Of a stretch of 64,000 nucleotides of DNA, positions 7,824-16,896 are shown piece by piece (position 1 is the stretch's first letter; each line of letters begins with the position of its first letter). Made by a program: the position numbers and the translations under genes. Below the pieces are notes generated by a model that was not told the origin of the DNA, searched no databases, and saw only the letters and a list, made by a program, of their open reading frames with translations. The DNA comes from Acidimicrobiaceae bacterium (GTDB lineage Bacteria > Actinomycetota > Acidimicrobiia > Acidimicrobiales > RAAP-2), in contig PMTF01000013.1 of assembly GCA_003167415.1 (NCBI GenBank), forward strand, positions 3,641 to 67,640, in the 5' to 3' direction.

Positions 7824-8974
7824 TGACGACCGTCATCAAGGTGGAGGGGATCTCCAAGACCTTCAAGATCCACCACGAACGACACCAGTCCTTGAAGGAG
7901 CGCTTGTTACATCCGCGCACGGGATCGACCGAAATGTTCAACGCCCTCAACGACATCAGTTTCTCGGTGGACACCAATGAGACCGTCGGACTCGTGGGCC
8001 ACAATGGATCGGGCAAGTCGACATTGCTCAAGTGCATCTGCGGGGTCCTGCAGCCGACGTCGGGTCAAATTCATATTCGCGGCAGTCTGGCCGCGCTGTT
8101 GGAGCTCGGCGCCGGCTTCCAGCCGGAGCTCTCCGGTCGCGACAACGTCTTTCTCTACGGCGCGATGCTGGGGTTCTCCAAGAAAATGGTCGAAGGCATC
8201 TTCGACGACGTCGTCGGATTCAGCGAGATCGAGAACTTCATCGATACCCAGGTGAAGTTCTACTCGAGCGGTATGTACGTCCGTCTGGCCTTCGCGGTGG
8301 CCGTCAACGTCGATCCCGACATACTGGTGGTCGACGAAGTCCTCGCCGTCGGTGACGAACGCTTCCAAGCGAAGTGCATCGATCGGATCCGGACGTTTCA
8401 AGATGAGGGACGTTCGATCCTCTTCGTCACACACAACGCCGATCAGGTTCGCGCCATCTGCGACCGGGCAATCGTGCTCGACGGCGGACACATGATCGCC
8501 GACGGTCCGACGCACGAGTCATTGCGAATCTTTCGCGAGCACCTCATGGACAGTGCCGCCGAACACGATCGCAGCGGCCTGCTGGCGTCGATCAGTATCG
8601 ACTCGATCACCACGCCGTCGGGATCTTTCGACGTGCGAAGCGGTGCCGGCATGCACTTCGACGTCAACATCACCTCCCACGGCGCTTACAGCGGCAACTT
8701 CGTCATGGAGATCTTCACGCGCAACGGTCTGCTAGTCAGCCGCAGTGACGCGAAAGGTTCACCCGTGAACTTGAAGCCCGGACAGAACTGCGTGGGCATC
8801 GACCTCGCCCAGATTCCGTTGCTGGATGGTATCTACGACGTCAACGTGGGCGTGGTCGATCCTCGGGGCAACACCGTCATCGCGTGGCGCGAGCAAGCCG
8901 CGTCAATCCAGGTGACCTACGACGGTCGCGAAGGCGGCCTGGTGGAACTCGGCGCGGCGATCCATCAGCAGTAA
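7823..8974 (+). CDS. ABC-transporter ATPase for polysaccharide export with Wzt-type C-terminal domain
   Basis: 383 residues in two parts. Residues 1-245 form the nucleotide-binding domain, with Walker A GHNGSGKST, signature YSSGMYVRLAFAVA and Walker B DILVVDEVLAVGDE. From about 255 a beta-sandwich (SISIDSITTPSGSF to IQVTYDG) resembles the carbohydrate-binding C-terminal domain of Wzt proteins, which reads a terminal mark on the glycan before export. Mycobacterial Rv3781 lacks so long a tail. The tail suggests a chain-length-capped polymer; that is inference. Confidence 0.88.
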   Translation: MTTVIKVEGISKTFKIHHERHQSLKERLLHPRTGSTEMFNALNDISFSVDTNETVGLVGHNGSGKSTLLKCICGVLQPTSGQIHIRGSLAALLELGAGFQPELSGRDNVFLYGAMLGFSKKMVEGIFDDVVGFSEIENFIDTQVKFYSSGMYVRLAFAVAVNVDPDILVVDEVLAVGDERFQAKCIDRIRTFQDEGRSILFVTHNADQVRAICDRAIVLDGGHMIADGPTHESLRIFREHLMDSAAEHDRSGLLASISIDSITTPSGSFDVRSGAGMHFDVNITSHGAYSGNFVMEIFTRNGLLVSRSDAKGSPVNLKPGQNCVGIDLAQIPLLDGIYDVNVGVVDPRGNTVIAWREQAASIQVTYDGREGGLVELGAAIHQQ

Positions 8975-8975
8975 G

Positions 8976-9650
8976 TCACCGGTCCGCGGTCTTCAGTCGT
9001 GGGAACCGGCGAAGAGAGCCGAACACGCCGAGCTTGCTGACGTTGAAGGGATGCGTGGCGCCGCTCAACATACGGCGGTCACCGCGCGAGTTGCCGTAGG
9101 CGAAGACGACCGGGGGTGCCGGGTAGTGACGTTGCGCGATCCATTCGTCCAGCCGACGAAGTTTTTCGGTACCGCGGCAGTTCTTACCGAGGTACCCGCC
9201 AGTCAGGCGACCACGCGGGTCGATCGCGAGACGGGTCCCGAGCCCGCCGTTCGCTTGCAGGTCCTCGGTGATCACGTCCACGTAGAGCTGCGGCGACGCC
9301 GAGACGATCACGATGTCGTGCCCTTGTTGGCGGTGCCAGTCCAAGCGAGCGAGCTGCAGGGCTCGGCCTTCGTGTTCGAGGTGTTCTCGAGCGAACGTGC
9401 GCGACTGCGCCATGACGACCTGCTCGTCGATCCCGGCCAGCAGTTTCACGAACAGCCGTTCCTTCGCGTGGTCGGCCCATCGGCTGCTCCGCAGCGCGCC
9501 GATCGCCAGGGGCAGCGCCAGTGACACCGCCGCGCGCCAGGTGCGCCCGCGACCGGCGATGGATTTGAGCCAGGGAAAGACGCTCCCGCCCTCGGTGAGC
9601 GTGCCGTCGAGGTCGAAGGCCGCGACGACTGGCTGGAGATCATTGTCCAC
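8976..9650 (-). CDS. HAD-superfamily IB phosphatase (SerB-like)
   Basis: A 224-residue HAD hydrolase. Motif I is FDLDGTLTEGG near the N-terminus, motif II is VIVSASP, and the C-terminal YGNSRGDRRML supplies the final acidic motif. HAD-IB proteins of this size in actinobacteria dephosphorylate small metabolites or lipid head groups; the substrate cannot be read from sequence. I start at the GTG at 9650-9648 because the longer version uses a TTG in front of a non-conserved leader. It ends 1 nt after the exporter operon's stop, on the opposite strand. Confidence 0.8.
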   Translation of the reverse strand: MDNDLQPVVAAFDLDGTLTEGGSVFPWLKSIAGRGRTWRAAVSLALPLAIGALRSSRWADHAKERLFVKLLAGIDEQVVMAQSRTFAREHLEHEGRALQLARLDWHRQQGHDIVIVSASPQLYVDVITEDLQANGGLGTRLAIDPRGRLTGGYLGKNCRGTEKLRRLDEWIAQRHYPAPPVVFAYGNSRGDRRMLSGATHPFNVSKLGVFGSLRRFPRLKTADR

Positions 9651-9788
9651 CGGTCTAGTTTCACAGCCTTTGTGATCAACGTGTTTCCACTTACCTACAA
9701 ATCCGATAGGTATTGGCAACAATTCGAAACTTGCCGCTAGGGTTGGCTCGTTCAGTCAAGGGACTGACATCACGCACAAGGAGACAAC

Positions 9789-10424
9789 ATGGCGATTCGA
9801 CTCGGCGACGAGGCCCCTGACTTCACGGCGGAGACCACCGAAGGCACCGTCAACTTCTACGACTATCTGGGCGACGGCTGGGGCATCCTCTTCTCGCACC
9901 CCAAGGACTTCACCCCGGTGTGCACCACCGAACTGGGCGCCTTTTCCGCGCGCCGAGGCGATTTCGACAAGCGCAACACCAAGTTGATCGCGGTGTCGGT
10001 GGACGACGTCGACTCCCACCAGCGCTGGAAGAGTGACATCAGCGAGACCCAGGGCGCGGAGCTCAACTTCCCGATCATCGGTGACGCCGATCGCAAGGTG
10101 GCGGACCTCTATGACATGATCCACCCGAACGCGAACGACACCTTGACCGTGCGCAGCGTCTTCATTGTCGACCCCAATAAGAAGGTCAAGCTCACGTTGA
10201 CCTACCCGGCCTCGACGGGCCGCAACGTCGACGAGATCGTGCGCGTGCTCGACTCGCTGCAGCTCTCGGCTAAGTTCCCGGTCTCGACGCCGGTCAACTG
10301 GAAGGACGGCGAGGACGTCATCATCGCGCCGTCCGTCAGCGACGACGACGCCAAGGAGAAGTTCCCGAAGGGCTTTCGCAAGGTGAAGGACTACCTGCGC
10401 TACACCCCTCAGCCCAACAAGTAA
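9789..10424 (+). CDS. 1-Cys peroxiredoxin (Prx6 family)
   Basis: A 211-residue thiol peroxidase. The peroxidatic cysteine lies in FTPVCTTELG, and it is the only cysteine in the protein, so no resolving cysteine exists and an external thiol must regenerate it. The C-terminal domain with VNWKDGEDVIIAP and FRKVKDYLRY is diagnostic for Prx6. The ATG has AAGGAG upstream. A strong hairpin terminator follows 17 nt after the stop. Confidence 0.95.
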   Translation: MAIRLGDEAPDFTAETTEGTVNFYDYLGDGWGILFSHPKDFTPVCTTELGAFSARRGDFDKRNTKLIAVSVDDVDSHQRWKSDISETQGAELNFPIIGDADRKVADLYDMIHPNANDTLTVRSVFIVDPNKKVKLTLTYPASTGRNVDEIVRVLDSLQLSAKFPVSTPVNWKDGEDVIIAPSVSDDDAKEKFPKGFRKVKDYLRYTPQPNK

Positions 10425-10440
10425 TCGATACATCTTTGTG

Positions 10441-10466
10441 AAGCGGCCACCCGCGGGTGGCCGCTT
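10441..10466 (+). terminator. Hairpin terminator after the peroxiredoxin gene
   Basis: A perfect 12-bp stem (AAGCGGCCACCC pairing with GGGTGGCCGCTT) around a 2-nt GC loop, placed between the peroxiredoxin stop and the next gene. There is no long U tract, common for high-GC actinobacterial terminators. Confidence 0.7.
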
Positions 10467-10509
10467 CTCGACGTCCGCACCGTAAAGTGACTGTTCGACA
10501 AGGAGTCTT

Positions 10510-11352
10510 ATGACCGATCCGACCACGTTCACCTACGCGAATCAGACGGTCAATCGTCTCGGTTTCGGCGCGATGCGCATTACCGGCGAGGGAATCTGGG
10601 GACCGCCCAAGGACCCCGACGAGTGTCGAGCGGTGCTACGTCGGGCCGTCGAGCTCGGCGTCAACCTCATCGACACGGCCGACTCTTACGGGCCCTACGT
10701 CTCCGAGGAGCTGATTCGTGAGGCGCTGCACCCCTACGGCGGCATAAAGATCGCGACGAAGGCCGGATTCTTGCGCATCGGACCGAACGCGTGGCGTGAA
10801 TGCGGCCGACCGGACTACCTGCGCCAGGAGTGCGAGATGTCGCTTCGTCGCCTGGGCCAAGCGTCAATCGATCTCTTCCAGTTGCACCGCATCGACCCCG
10901 CGGTCGCGCCCGAGGACCAGTTCGGATTGCTGCGGGACCTGCTCGACGAGGGCAAGGTCCAGGCCGTGGGTCTCTCCGAGGTCAGCGTCGAGCAAATCAT
11001 CGCTGCGAGAAAAGTGGTGACGATCTCGACGGTACAGAACCTCTATAACGTGTCGAACCGCCAAAGCGAAGACGTGCTGGAGTACTGCGAGCGCGAGGGC
11101 ATCGGATTCATTCCGTGGTACCCGGTCGCGGCGGGAAGCCTCGCGCGAAGTGGTGGGCCGCTCGACGCGCTGGCCCACCAGAACGGGATAACTGTCGGAC
11201 AGCTCTCGCTCGCGTGGCTACTGCGTCGCTCGCCGGTGATGCTGCCGATCCCTGGTACGTCCAAGGTGGCGCACGTGGAAGAGAACTGCGCCGCGGCCAC
11301 CATCACGCTCGACGACGCGACGTTCGAAGCTCTCAACGAACTGCGCGATTAA
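10510..11352 (+). CDS. Aldo/keto reductase
   Basis: A 280-residue NADPH-dependent (beta/alpha)8 oxidoreductase. The catalytic tetrad is visible: Asp and Tyr in IDTADSYG, Lys in IATKAGF, His in FQLHRID. The cofactor end is [19 protein letters not shown] precedes the ATG. Substrate unknown; related proteins reduce aldehydes or sugar derivatives. Its stop overlaps the convergent acyl-CoA synthetase stop by 4 nt (TTAA). Confidence 0.9.
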   Translation: MTDPTTFTYANQTVNRLGFGAMRITGEGIWGPPKDPDECRAVLRRAVELGVNLIDTADSYGPYVSEELIREALHPYGGIKIATKAGFLRIGPNAWRECGRPDYLRQECEMSLRRLGQASIDLFQLHRIDPAVAPEDQFGLLRDLLDEGKVQAVGLSEVSVEQIIAARKVVTISTVQNLYNVSNRQSEDVLEYCEREGIGFIPWYPVAAGSLARSGGPLDALAHQNGITVGQLSLAWLLRRSPVMLPIPGTSKVAHVEENCAAATITLDDATFEALNELRD

Positions 11353-13118
11353 GCGGAACGCTCGACCTGTTCGACCAGCGACGTCCGAAGTTCTCGTTTC
11401 AGCACTTTGCCCTGCGGGTTGCGCGGGAGCGGTTCAGCGCGAAAGAAGATCTTGGTCGGCACTTCAAAGCGCGCAAGATGTCGGGCCACGTGACGAGTGA
11501 TCTCTTCGGCCTCGATGACTCGTCCCGGTCGTAACACCACAACGGCGGCAACCTCTTCACCCATGGTGGCGTGAGGCAATCCGACGACGGCGCAGTCGGC
11601 GACGTCGGGGTGATCAAAGATCGCCGCCTCGACGATTACCGAATAGACATTCTCGCCACCCCGAATGATCATGTCCTTGGCGCGGTCGACGATGAACACG
11701 AAACCCTCTTCGTCGATTCGTGCGATGTCGCCGCTTCGCAGCCAGCCCTTGGTGAAGGACTTGGCCGTCGCTTCCGGTTTCTTCCAGTATCCGCGCACGA
11801 CGTTGGGGCCTTTGATCCACAGTTCACCGACCACGCCGGGTCCGCTCGGCAGGTCGGGCGTCGGCTCTTCGCCGTCGAATTCTTCGGGAACGATCGCGAT
11901 TTCCGTGACCGGCACGGCCGGTCCGCAGCTCTCCGGTTTGGCGACGTAGTCGGCGCCACCGTTGAGACAGACCGCGGCCGAGGTCTCCGTCAGTCCGTAG
12001 CCGTTGCCCGGCATGCCGCCAGGAAAGGCCGCCTGAATACGACGCACGAGCTCGGGGGGAGCGGGCGCGCCGCCGTAGGAGACGGACTTCACACTCGAGG
12101 TGTCGAACTTGGCGAAATCGGGATGGTCCAGAATCTGCATCGCGATCGTCGGCACACCGCCGAACATCGTGAGCCGTTCGGATTCGATCAACGCCAGCGC
12201 CTGGCCGGCGTCGAAGTGATGCATCATCACGAGCTTGCCGCCCGACGCCGTATTCGTGATCATCGTCGCGAGACAGCCGGTCGCGTGGAAGAGCGGCACG
12301 CTCAAGAGGCCCGCGTTGGGAATGCTCTCGCCCGACTGGTCGAGGTTGCCGCCGCCCCAGCGCATGGCGGCGCGCGCCCCGACGAAGAAGAGGTTCATCA
12401 AGTTGGTGATGGCGTTGCGGTGCGTCCCGACGGCGCCCTTGGGATGTCCGGTCGTGCCCGAGGTGTAGAACATCGTGGCGTCGTCGTCGGTGGCGATGTC
12501 CACGTCGGGCGGACTCGCCGAGGCGCTGATGTCACCGACGTACTCGTTGAAGTCCACGGTGCGAACGCCTGCGTGGGCCGCGCCCAGTCGGGCCGGCCGA
12601 GCGGGATCTTCGCTGATGACCACGATCGTCGACAGATCCGGGAGGTCATCGAATTTGCTCCGGAGCCGTTCCAGTCGCTCCTCGTCGACGAAGAGCACGG
12701 ACGCGCCCGAGTCACTCAGTCCGTACTGCAACTCTTCGGGGGTCCACCACGCGTTGATCGGTACCACCACCGCGCCGGTCAATACCGCTCCCCAAAAGGC
12801 CATGACCCACTGGGGCAGGTTGCGCGACGCGATGGCGACGCGGTCGCCCTTGGTGACGCCGTCGGTGATGAGACGTTGGGCCAGCGTCGAGGCCGCCCGG
12901 TAGTGCTCGTCAAAGGTGAATCGCTGTCCTTCGTAAACGATGAAGTCACGCGACGCGTGCGCGAGTGACAGGTCCAGGATCTGGCGCAGCGTCGCCGGGG
13001 CGTGTTTCCACACCGTCATCTCGATGCCGTTGACCGACGTGCGCTCGGTTTCGAACATTGAACCCGGTGCGGTCATCTGTGCCGTGGCCTGCGCTAACGA
13101 CAGGACCTCGTCACTCAT
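11349..13118 (-). CDS. Acyl-CoA synthetase (AMP-forming, class I adenylate-forming enzyme)
   Basis: A 589-residue ANL-superfamily ligase. The ATP loop [23 protein letters not shown], the hinge region [15 protein letters not shown] and the catalytic lysine segment [13 protein letters not shown] are all present. It activates a carboxylic acid, probably a fatty acid, as acyl-AMP and then acyl-CoA. Its start overlaps the 3' end of orn by 8 nt on the same strand. A WS/DGAT acyltransferase that would use acyl-CoA lies 1 kb away in the opposite direction. Confidence 0.9.
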   Translation of the reverse strand: MSDEVLSLAQATAQMTAPGSMFETERTSVNGIEMTVWKHAPATLRQILDLSLAHASRDFIVYEGQRFTFDEHYRAASTLAQRLITDGVTKGDRVAIASRNLPQWVMAFWGAVLTGAVVVPINAWWTPEELQYGLSDSGASVLFVDEERLERLRSKFDDLPDLSTIVVISEDPARPARLGAAHAGVRTVDFNEYVGDISASASPPDVDIATDDDATMFYTSGTTGHPKGAVGTHRNAITNLMNLFFVGARAAMRWGGGNLDQSGESIPNAGLLSVPLFHATGCLATMITNTASGGKLVMMHHFDAGQALALIESERLTMFGGVPTIAMQILDHPDFAKFDTSSVKSVSYGGAPAPPELVRRIQAAFPGGMPGNGYGLTETSAAVCLNGGADYVAKPESCGPAVPVTEIAIVPEEFDGEEPTPDLPSGPGVVGELWIKGPNVVRGYWKKPEATAKSFTKGWLRSGDIARIDEEGFVFIVDRAKDMIIRGGENVYSVIVEAAIFDHPDVADCAVVGLPHATMGEEVAAVVVLRPGRVIEAEEITRHVARHLARFEVPTKIFFRAEPLPRNPQGKVLKRELRTSLVEQVERSA

Positions 13119-13674
13119 CGATCGTCGGAGGGTTCACCGGCGCCTTGGGGAACAGCGCGTCGCGGTAGTGCTGCAGTTCGTCAATCGATTCGCGTATGTC
13201 GTCGAGGGCTCGGTGCGCGGTCGCCTTTTCCGGAAGCGCCTCCAGGACTTCGGGGTGCCAGCGACGAGTCAACTCCTTCAACGTCGAGACGTCGACGTTG
13301 CGGTAATGGAAGAACTCCTCCAACGTCGGCATGTACTCCTGGAGGAATCGACGGTCCGTGCCGATTGAGTTGCCGCACAATGGGATCGATCGCGCTTCTG
13401 CGATGTGCTCTTTGAGGAACGCCAGGGTTTGCGCTTCGGCCTCATCGTTGGTGACCGTCGACCGGTTTACGGCGTCGATTAGCCCGGACTTGGTATGCAT
13501 CTCCGTGACGAAGTCACCCATCTCGGCCATCTGTTCCGGGGAGGCGTGAATGACCAGGTCCGGTCCTTCGGCGATCACGTTGAGGTTGTCGTCGGTAATG
13601 AGGGTGGCGATTTCGATGATGACGTGGCGCAGTGGTTCGAGTCCCGTCATCTCCAGATCCATCCACACCAGCAC
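13111..13674 (-). CDS. orn: Oligoribonuclease
   Basis: A 187-residue DEDDh 3'-5' exoribonuclease that degrades 2-5 nt RNAs, including pGpG from cyclic-di-GMP turnover. The metal ligands lie in VWMDLEMTGL, in GNSIGTDRRFL and in KATAHRALDDI. It starts at GTG with TAGTGT exactly 6 nt upstream, a leaderless arrangement back to back with the dut promoter. The 3' end overlaps the acyl-CoA synthetase start. Confidence 0.95.
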   Translation of the reverse strand: MLVWMDLEMTGLEPLRHVIIEIATLITDDNLNVIAEGPDLVIHASPEQMAEMGDFVTEMHTKSGLIDAVNRSTVTNDEAEAQTLAFLKEHIAEARSIPLCGNSIGTDRRFLQEYMPTLEEFFHYRNVDVSTLKELTRRWHPEVLEALPEKATAHRALDDIRESIDELQHYRDALFPKAPVNPPTIDE

Positions 13675-13680
13675 ACGTCG

Positions 13681-13686
13681 ACACTA
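13681..13686 (-). promoter_or_regulatory. -10 element of a leaderless promoter for orn
   Basis: On the minus strand TAGTGT lies exactly 6 nt before the GTG of orn. The 60-bp orn-dut gap therefore appears to hold two divergent leaderless promoters. Confidence 0.5.
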
Positions 13687-13721
13687 CTGAACCTTCAGTC
13701 AATGTTGGTCACACCCGGCGA

Positions 13722-13727
13722 TAGCCT
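13722..13727 (+). promoter_or_regulatory. -10 element of a leaderless promoter for dut
   Basis: TAGCCT ends 7 nt before the ATG at 13735, again placing the transcript start at or next to the start codon. There is no good Shine-Dalgarno. Confidence 0.45.
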
Positions 13728-13734
13728 CAGCGAT

Positions 13735-14169
13735 ATGGAAATCCCCGTTCGGGTCTTGCACCCCGACGCCACGCTGCCCGTTTACGCGAATGACGGTGAC
13801 GCGGGATGCGATTTAGTCGCGGTCGAATCCTGCACGATTGCGGCCGGCGGGGGCCGCGTTATGGTGGCGACCGGCCTGGCCGTCGCCATTCCCGAAAGTC
13901 ACGGCGGATTCGTCTTGCCGAGGAGCGGCTTGGCGGCGAAACACGGCGTCACCTGCATCAACGCACCGGGACTCATCGACGCCGGGTACCGCGGCGAAAT
14001 AATGGTGGCGCTCGTGAATCTCGACCCGACGCACGATTACGAAGTGAAGAAGGGCGACCGGATTGCCCAGCTCGTCGTGCTGCCGGTGCCGCGGGCCTCG
14101 TTCCACGCCGTCGAGGAACTCCCGACGGCCGATCGCGGCGCCGGTGGCTTCGGAAGTAGTGGACGTTGA
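13735..14169 (+). CDS. dut: dUTP diphosphatase (dUTPase)
   Basis: A 144-residue trimeric dUTPase that removes dUTP and supplies dUMP for thymidylate. All five family motifs are present in order: AGCDLVA, LPRSGLAAKHG, APGLIDAGYRGEI, DRIAQLVV and RGAGGFGSSG. An in-frame upstream extension runs antisense into orn and is rejected. The TGA overlaps the TTG start of the acyltransferase gene. Confidence 0.96.
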   Translation: MEIPVRVLHPDATLPVYANDGDAGCDLVAVESCTIAAGGGRVMVATGLAVAIPESHGGFVLPRSGLAAKHGVTCINAPGLIDAGYRGEIMVALVNLDPTHDYEVKKGDRIAQLVVLPVPRASFHAVEELPTADRGAGGFGSSGR

Positions 14170-15599
14170 CGCGTTATCTCGGACCGCTGGACAGTGCCTT
14201 CGTCTTGTTGGAGGTTCCGGGATCGGCCATGAACATCGGCGCCGTGATTGAACTCGATTTTGGCGACGTCGCCGATCCGACCGAGCGATACGAACTGATT
14301 CGAAAGAATGTTGCCGATCGACTGCACGAGATACCGGTATTGACCCAGCGCGTCATTCGCGCACCTTTTGACCTCACGTGGCCCGCTCTGGTACCTGATA
14401 CGCACATCGACCTGGACCGACACATATCGCGCGTCGCCCTGCCGTCACCGGGGACGCCCGATCAGTTCGATCAGCTGATCTCCGAGTTCTTGTCGCGACC
14501 ACTAATGCGCACTCGACCGCTGTGGCAACTCATGATCGTGGAAGGTCTCCAAGACGGTCGGGTTGCCGCGGCGTTGAAGGTGCATCACGCCTTAGCCGAC
14601 GGTGTCTCCGGCGCCGAGACCTTCGCCAGTCTCTTCGATATCTCACCTGAGGTTCGTGAACCGGCTCCCAAGTCCAACGACGTCGACGCCGAATCAGCGT
14701 CGAGCACTTCGATGTCACTCCTCCTCGACGGACTGCGCCGAGTGCGTGACGACCCCGCCCTCGCCGTCGGCGTCGTCACGTCCTGGTTGAAGTGGGTATT
14801 CGACTTCGTGCGCACCGTCGTTCGGGTGGGGCTGACACGGGGCCGAAAACGTTCGACGCCCGACCAACCGTCGATCTTTGAAGCGCGCCGCACCACGCTC
14901 AATGGGCGCGCTGGGGTGGAGAAGATTTATCACCGCATGCGCGTGCCCCTGGCCGACGCGAAACGCGCGGCGAAGTATCACGGAGCCTCGGTCACCGACT
15001 TCGTCATGGCGACCACGAGCGGCGCGTTGCGCCGACTCCTGGTCGATCGCGGCGAGGAGCTCAAGCGTGACCTGATCGCCTTCGTCCCCATCAACGTTCG
15101 CGGCGAGGGTGACGTCGCGGCCATGGGTAATCAGATTTCGGGAATGCTGCTGGCGCTGCGCACCGACATCGATGATCCGGTGGAGCGACTGAGGGCGATC
15201 GCCCGGGACTCGGCCAAGACCGTCGGCGTCCAGCGTCGAAACGGCGCGAAGATTTTCCAGGAGATGCCGAGGGTGCTCGGCCCGACCATGCTGTCGCTCG
15301 GCGGCAAATTGGTCGACGCCTTTGGTCTGTTCGACGTATTGCCGCCGATGGCGAATTTGATGTTGTCGTCCGTACCGGGACCGCCCATTCCTCTGTGGCT
15401 CAGCGGTCACCGCGTCGTGTCGGCCGCGCCGGTCGGGCCGCTCCTCGGGCCGTTCTCGCTCAACGTCACGGTGCTGGGATTCGAACAAAATCTGGAGTTC
15501 GGCATGCTCGGGTGCGCACAGACTATGCCCGACCTCGCGACGCTTCGTGACTACCTGTTCGAAGAGGCGTCCACATTGATTGGCACGGTCCGGGAGTGA
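14166..15599 (+). CDS. Wax ester synthase/diacylglycerol acyltransferase (WS/DGAT)
   Basis: A 477-residue acyltransferase of the actinobacterial WS/DGAT family that esterifies fatty alcohols or diacylglycerol with acyl-CoA to make storage lipids. The catalytic motif HHALADG starts at residue 140 (His140, His141, Asp145, Gly146), after the opening LGPLDSAFVLLE. Later blocks PINVRGEGD and SSVPGPPIPLWL match the family. It uses TTG overlapping the dut stop (TTGA). Pairing with dut looks like genome packing, not shared function. Trehalose or other acceptors remain possible. Confidence 0.9.
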   Translation: MTRYLGPLDSAFVLLEVPGSAMNIGAVIELDFGDVADPTERYELIRKNVADRLHEIPVLTQRVIRAPFDLTWPALVPDTHIDLDRHISRVALPSPGTPDQFDQLISEFLSRPLMRTRPLWQLMIVEGLQDGRVAAALKVHHALADGVSGAETFASLFDISPEVREPAPKSNDVDAESASSTSMSLLLDGLRRVRDDPALAVGVVTSWLKWVFDFVRTVVRVGLTRGRKRSTPDQPSIFEARRTTLNGRAGVEKIYHRMRVPLADAKRAAKYHGASVTDFVMATTSGALRRLLVDRGEELKRDLIAFVPINVRGEGDVAAMGNQISGMLLALRTDIDDPVERLRAIARDSAKTVGVQRRNGAKIFQEMPRVLGPTMLSLGGKLVDAFGLFDVLPPMANLMLSSVPGPPIPLWLSGHRVVSAAPVGPLLGPFSLNVTVLGFEQNLEFGMLGCAQTMPDLATLRDYLFEEASTLIGTVRE

Positions 15600-15629
15600 T
15601 CCGGCGTCGATTCCGGTCGGCGTCCGGGC

Positions 15630-15635
15630 TACTAT
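15630..15635 (+). promoter_or_regulatory. Probable -10 of the tRNA-Gly promoter
   Basis: TACTAT lies 10 nt before the mature tRNA 5' end. TCGATT, 17 nt further upstream (15607-15612), is only a weak -35. Confidence 0.4.
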
Positions 15636-15645
15636 GGGTGACCAC

Positions 15646-15718
15646 GCGGACGTAGCTCAGTTGGTAGAGCGCGACCTTGCCAAGGTCGAGGTCGCCGGTT
15701 CGAGCCCGGTCGTCCGCT
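15646..15718 (+). tRNA. tRNA-Gly (anticodon GCC)
   Basis: A complete cloverleaf. The acceptor is GCGGACG/CGTCCGC with discriminator T, the D arm has AGCTCAGTTGGTAGAGC, the anticodon stem is CGACC/GGTCG around TTGCCAA (anticodon GCC), and the T arm is GCCGG TTCGAGC CCGGT. CCA is not encoded. Confidence 0.96.
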
Positions 15719-15745
15719 CTAGAAAGTTCACTGTTTCGTGCTTAA

Positions 15746-15773
15746 GGGGCCGGAAAATATGTCCCCGGCGCCC
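15746..15773 (+). terminator. Possible terminator after tRNA-Gly
   Basis: GGGGCCGG can pair with CCGGCGCCC across a loop of about 11 nt, with one bulged G. It sits about 30 nt after the tRNA. No U tract follows. The remaining sequence to 15902 shows no gene. Confidence 0.35.
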
Positions 15774-15902
15774 CCGTCGTCGAGCGTCGTAGACTTGTAT
15801 TCCCTGCCATCGAGATGATGCGTGTCGTGAAAGGCCTCTGACGGACCGAGTTACTAGACCTTTACGTGTGGAAGGCGCCACCGTGACGACGGACGGAGCA
15901 AC

Positions 15903-16841
15903 GTGGTAGAGGAGTCCAACGCGTCGGCCGACCTGGTGATCGCCGACGTGCTCAATCAGTTTGCCCGCAACTTTCTCCTCAATGACCTCACCAATGAGCA
16001 GTCCGGGAAGTTGCTCGAAGCATCGCGCGGCGAGAGCGTTTTTCAATTGCCCCGCCGGGAGGCTCGTCGACGAGAGACCGTCATCGGTCAGGTTCATCAG
16101 GCGCGCGTGAGCGTGCGACGTCTTCGATCGGTACTTCGAACTTACTCGGGTCTTTTCGATTCCGATTGGTCGGTGCCGATGCTGGTGGAGCTTTCATGGT
16201 ACGCCGGCGTGCTCGGCGAGATTCGCGATCTCGACGTCCTGCGCTCGGGCATCGAGAAGTCACTGGGGTTGGTCGACGACGAGCCCCTGCGCTCTCGGAT
16301 CGTGCAGCGACTCGATGGACGTATCGAAGACGCCCAGGAGCGAGGTGCCCTCGAGCGAACGACGAAGCGTCACGCGCTCCTCGTCGATGAGATTTCGACG
16401 ATTAGTTCCTCCGTCGCCTTCGACTCGAAAGCGAAGGGTCCGGCGCTCGAGGTACTCAGTTCGCAACTGAAGCGGACCTGGCGTGACGTGCGAAAAGCCG
16501 CCGGAAAGGCTCGCGCGGATTCGTCCAACGAGAACCTGCACCAGGTACGCATCGCCTTGAAGCGACTGCAATGCGCCTGTGAAGTGCTCGGATTGGTCGC
16601 CGGCAAGCCGGCCGTGAAAGTAGCTCGGGCCGCCGAGACGACGCAGACGAAACTGGGCGTCGTGCACGACGAAGCGGTCGCGAATTCGTGGTTGAAGTCC
16701 TTGACCGTCGCGGAGCCCGACTGGAAGGACCCACTGCGAGAGATACGAGCCTTCCACAAAGAAGCGCGCCGAGCGGCCAAGCGCGGCTGGCGAGAGTCGA
16801 TCGAGAAGGTCGAGACTAGTTGGGACGACCTGCGGAGCTGA
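15903..16841 (+). CDS. CHAD-domain protein
   Basis: A 312-residue helical protein with two CHAD repeats (conserved histidine alpha-helical domain). The hallmark histidine/arginine helices are QVHQARVSVRRLRSVLR in the first half and LHQVRIALKRLQCACEV in the second. CHAD proteins bind polyphosphate through this basic surface. No CYTH domain is fused, and no polyphosphate kinase is adjacent. GTG start with no strong ribosome-binding site. A role in polyphosphate granules is inference from the family. Confidence 0.85.
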   Translation: MVEESNASADLVIADVLNQFARNFLLNDLTNEQSGKLLEASRGESVFQLPRREARRRETVIGQVHQARVSVRRLRSVLRTYSGLFDSDWSVPMLVELSWYAGVLGEIRDLDVLRSGIEKSLGLVDDEPLRSRIVQRLDGRIEDAQERGALERTTKRHALLVDEISTISSSVAFDSKAKGPALEVLSSQLKRTWRDVRKAAGKARADSSNENLHQVRIALKRLQCACEVLGLVAGKPAVKVARAAETTQTKLGVVHDEAVANSWLKSLTVAEPDWKDPLREIRAFHKEARRAAKRGWRESIEKVETSWDDLRS

Positions 16842-16896
16842 ATTGGTCGTGGGCCCGGCGCCCGGCGATGCGTAATCTCTAGCGGAGGAGGTTGTC

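Noticed and set aside
11571..12968. 465-codon plus-strand open frame
   Set aside because: It is antisense to the well-supported acyl-CoA synthetase, rich in Arg/His/Asp, and has no recognisable domain; a shadow of GC-biased codon use.
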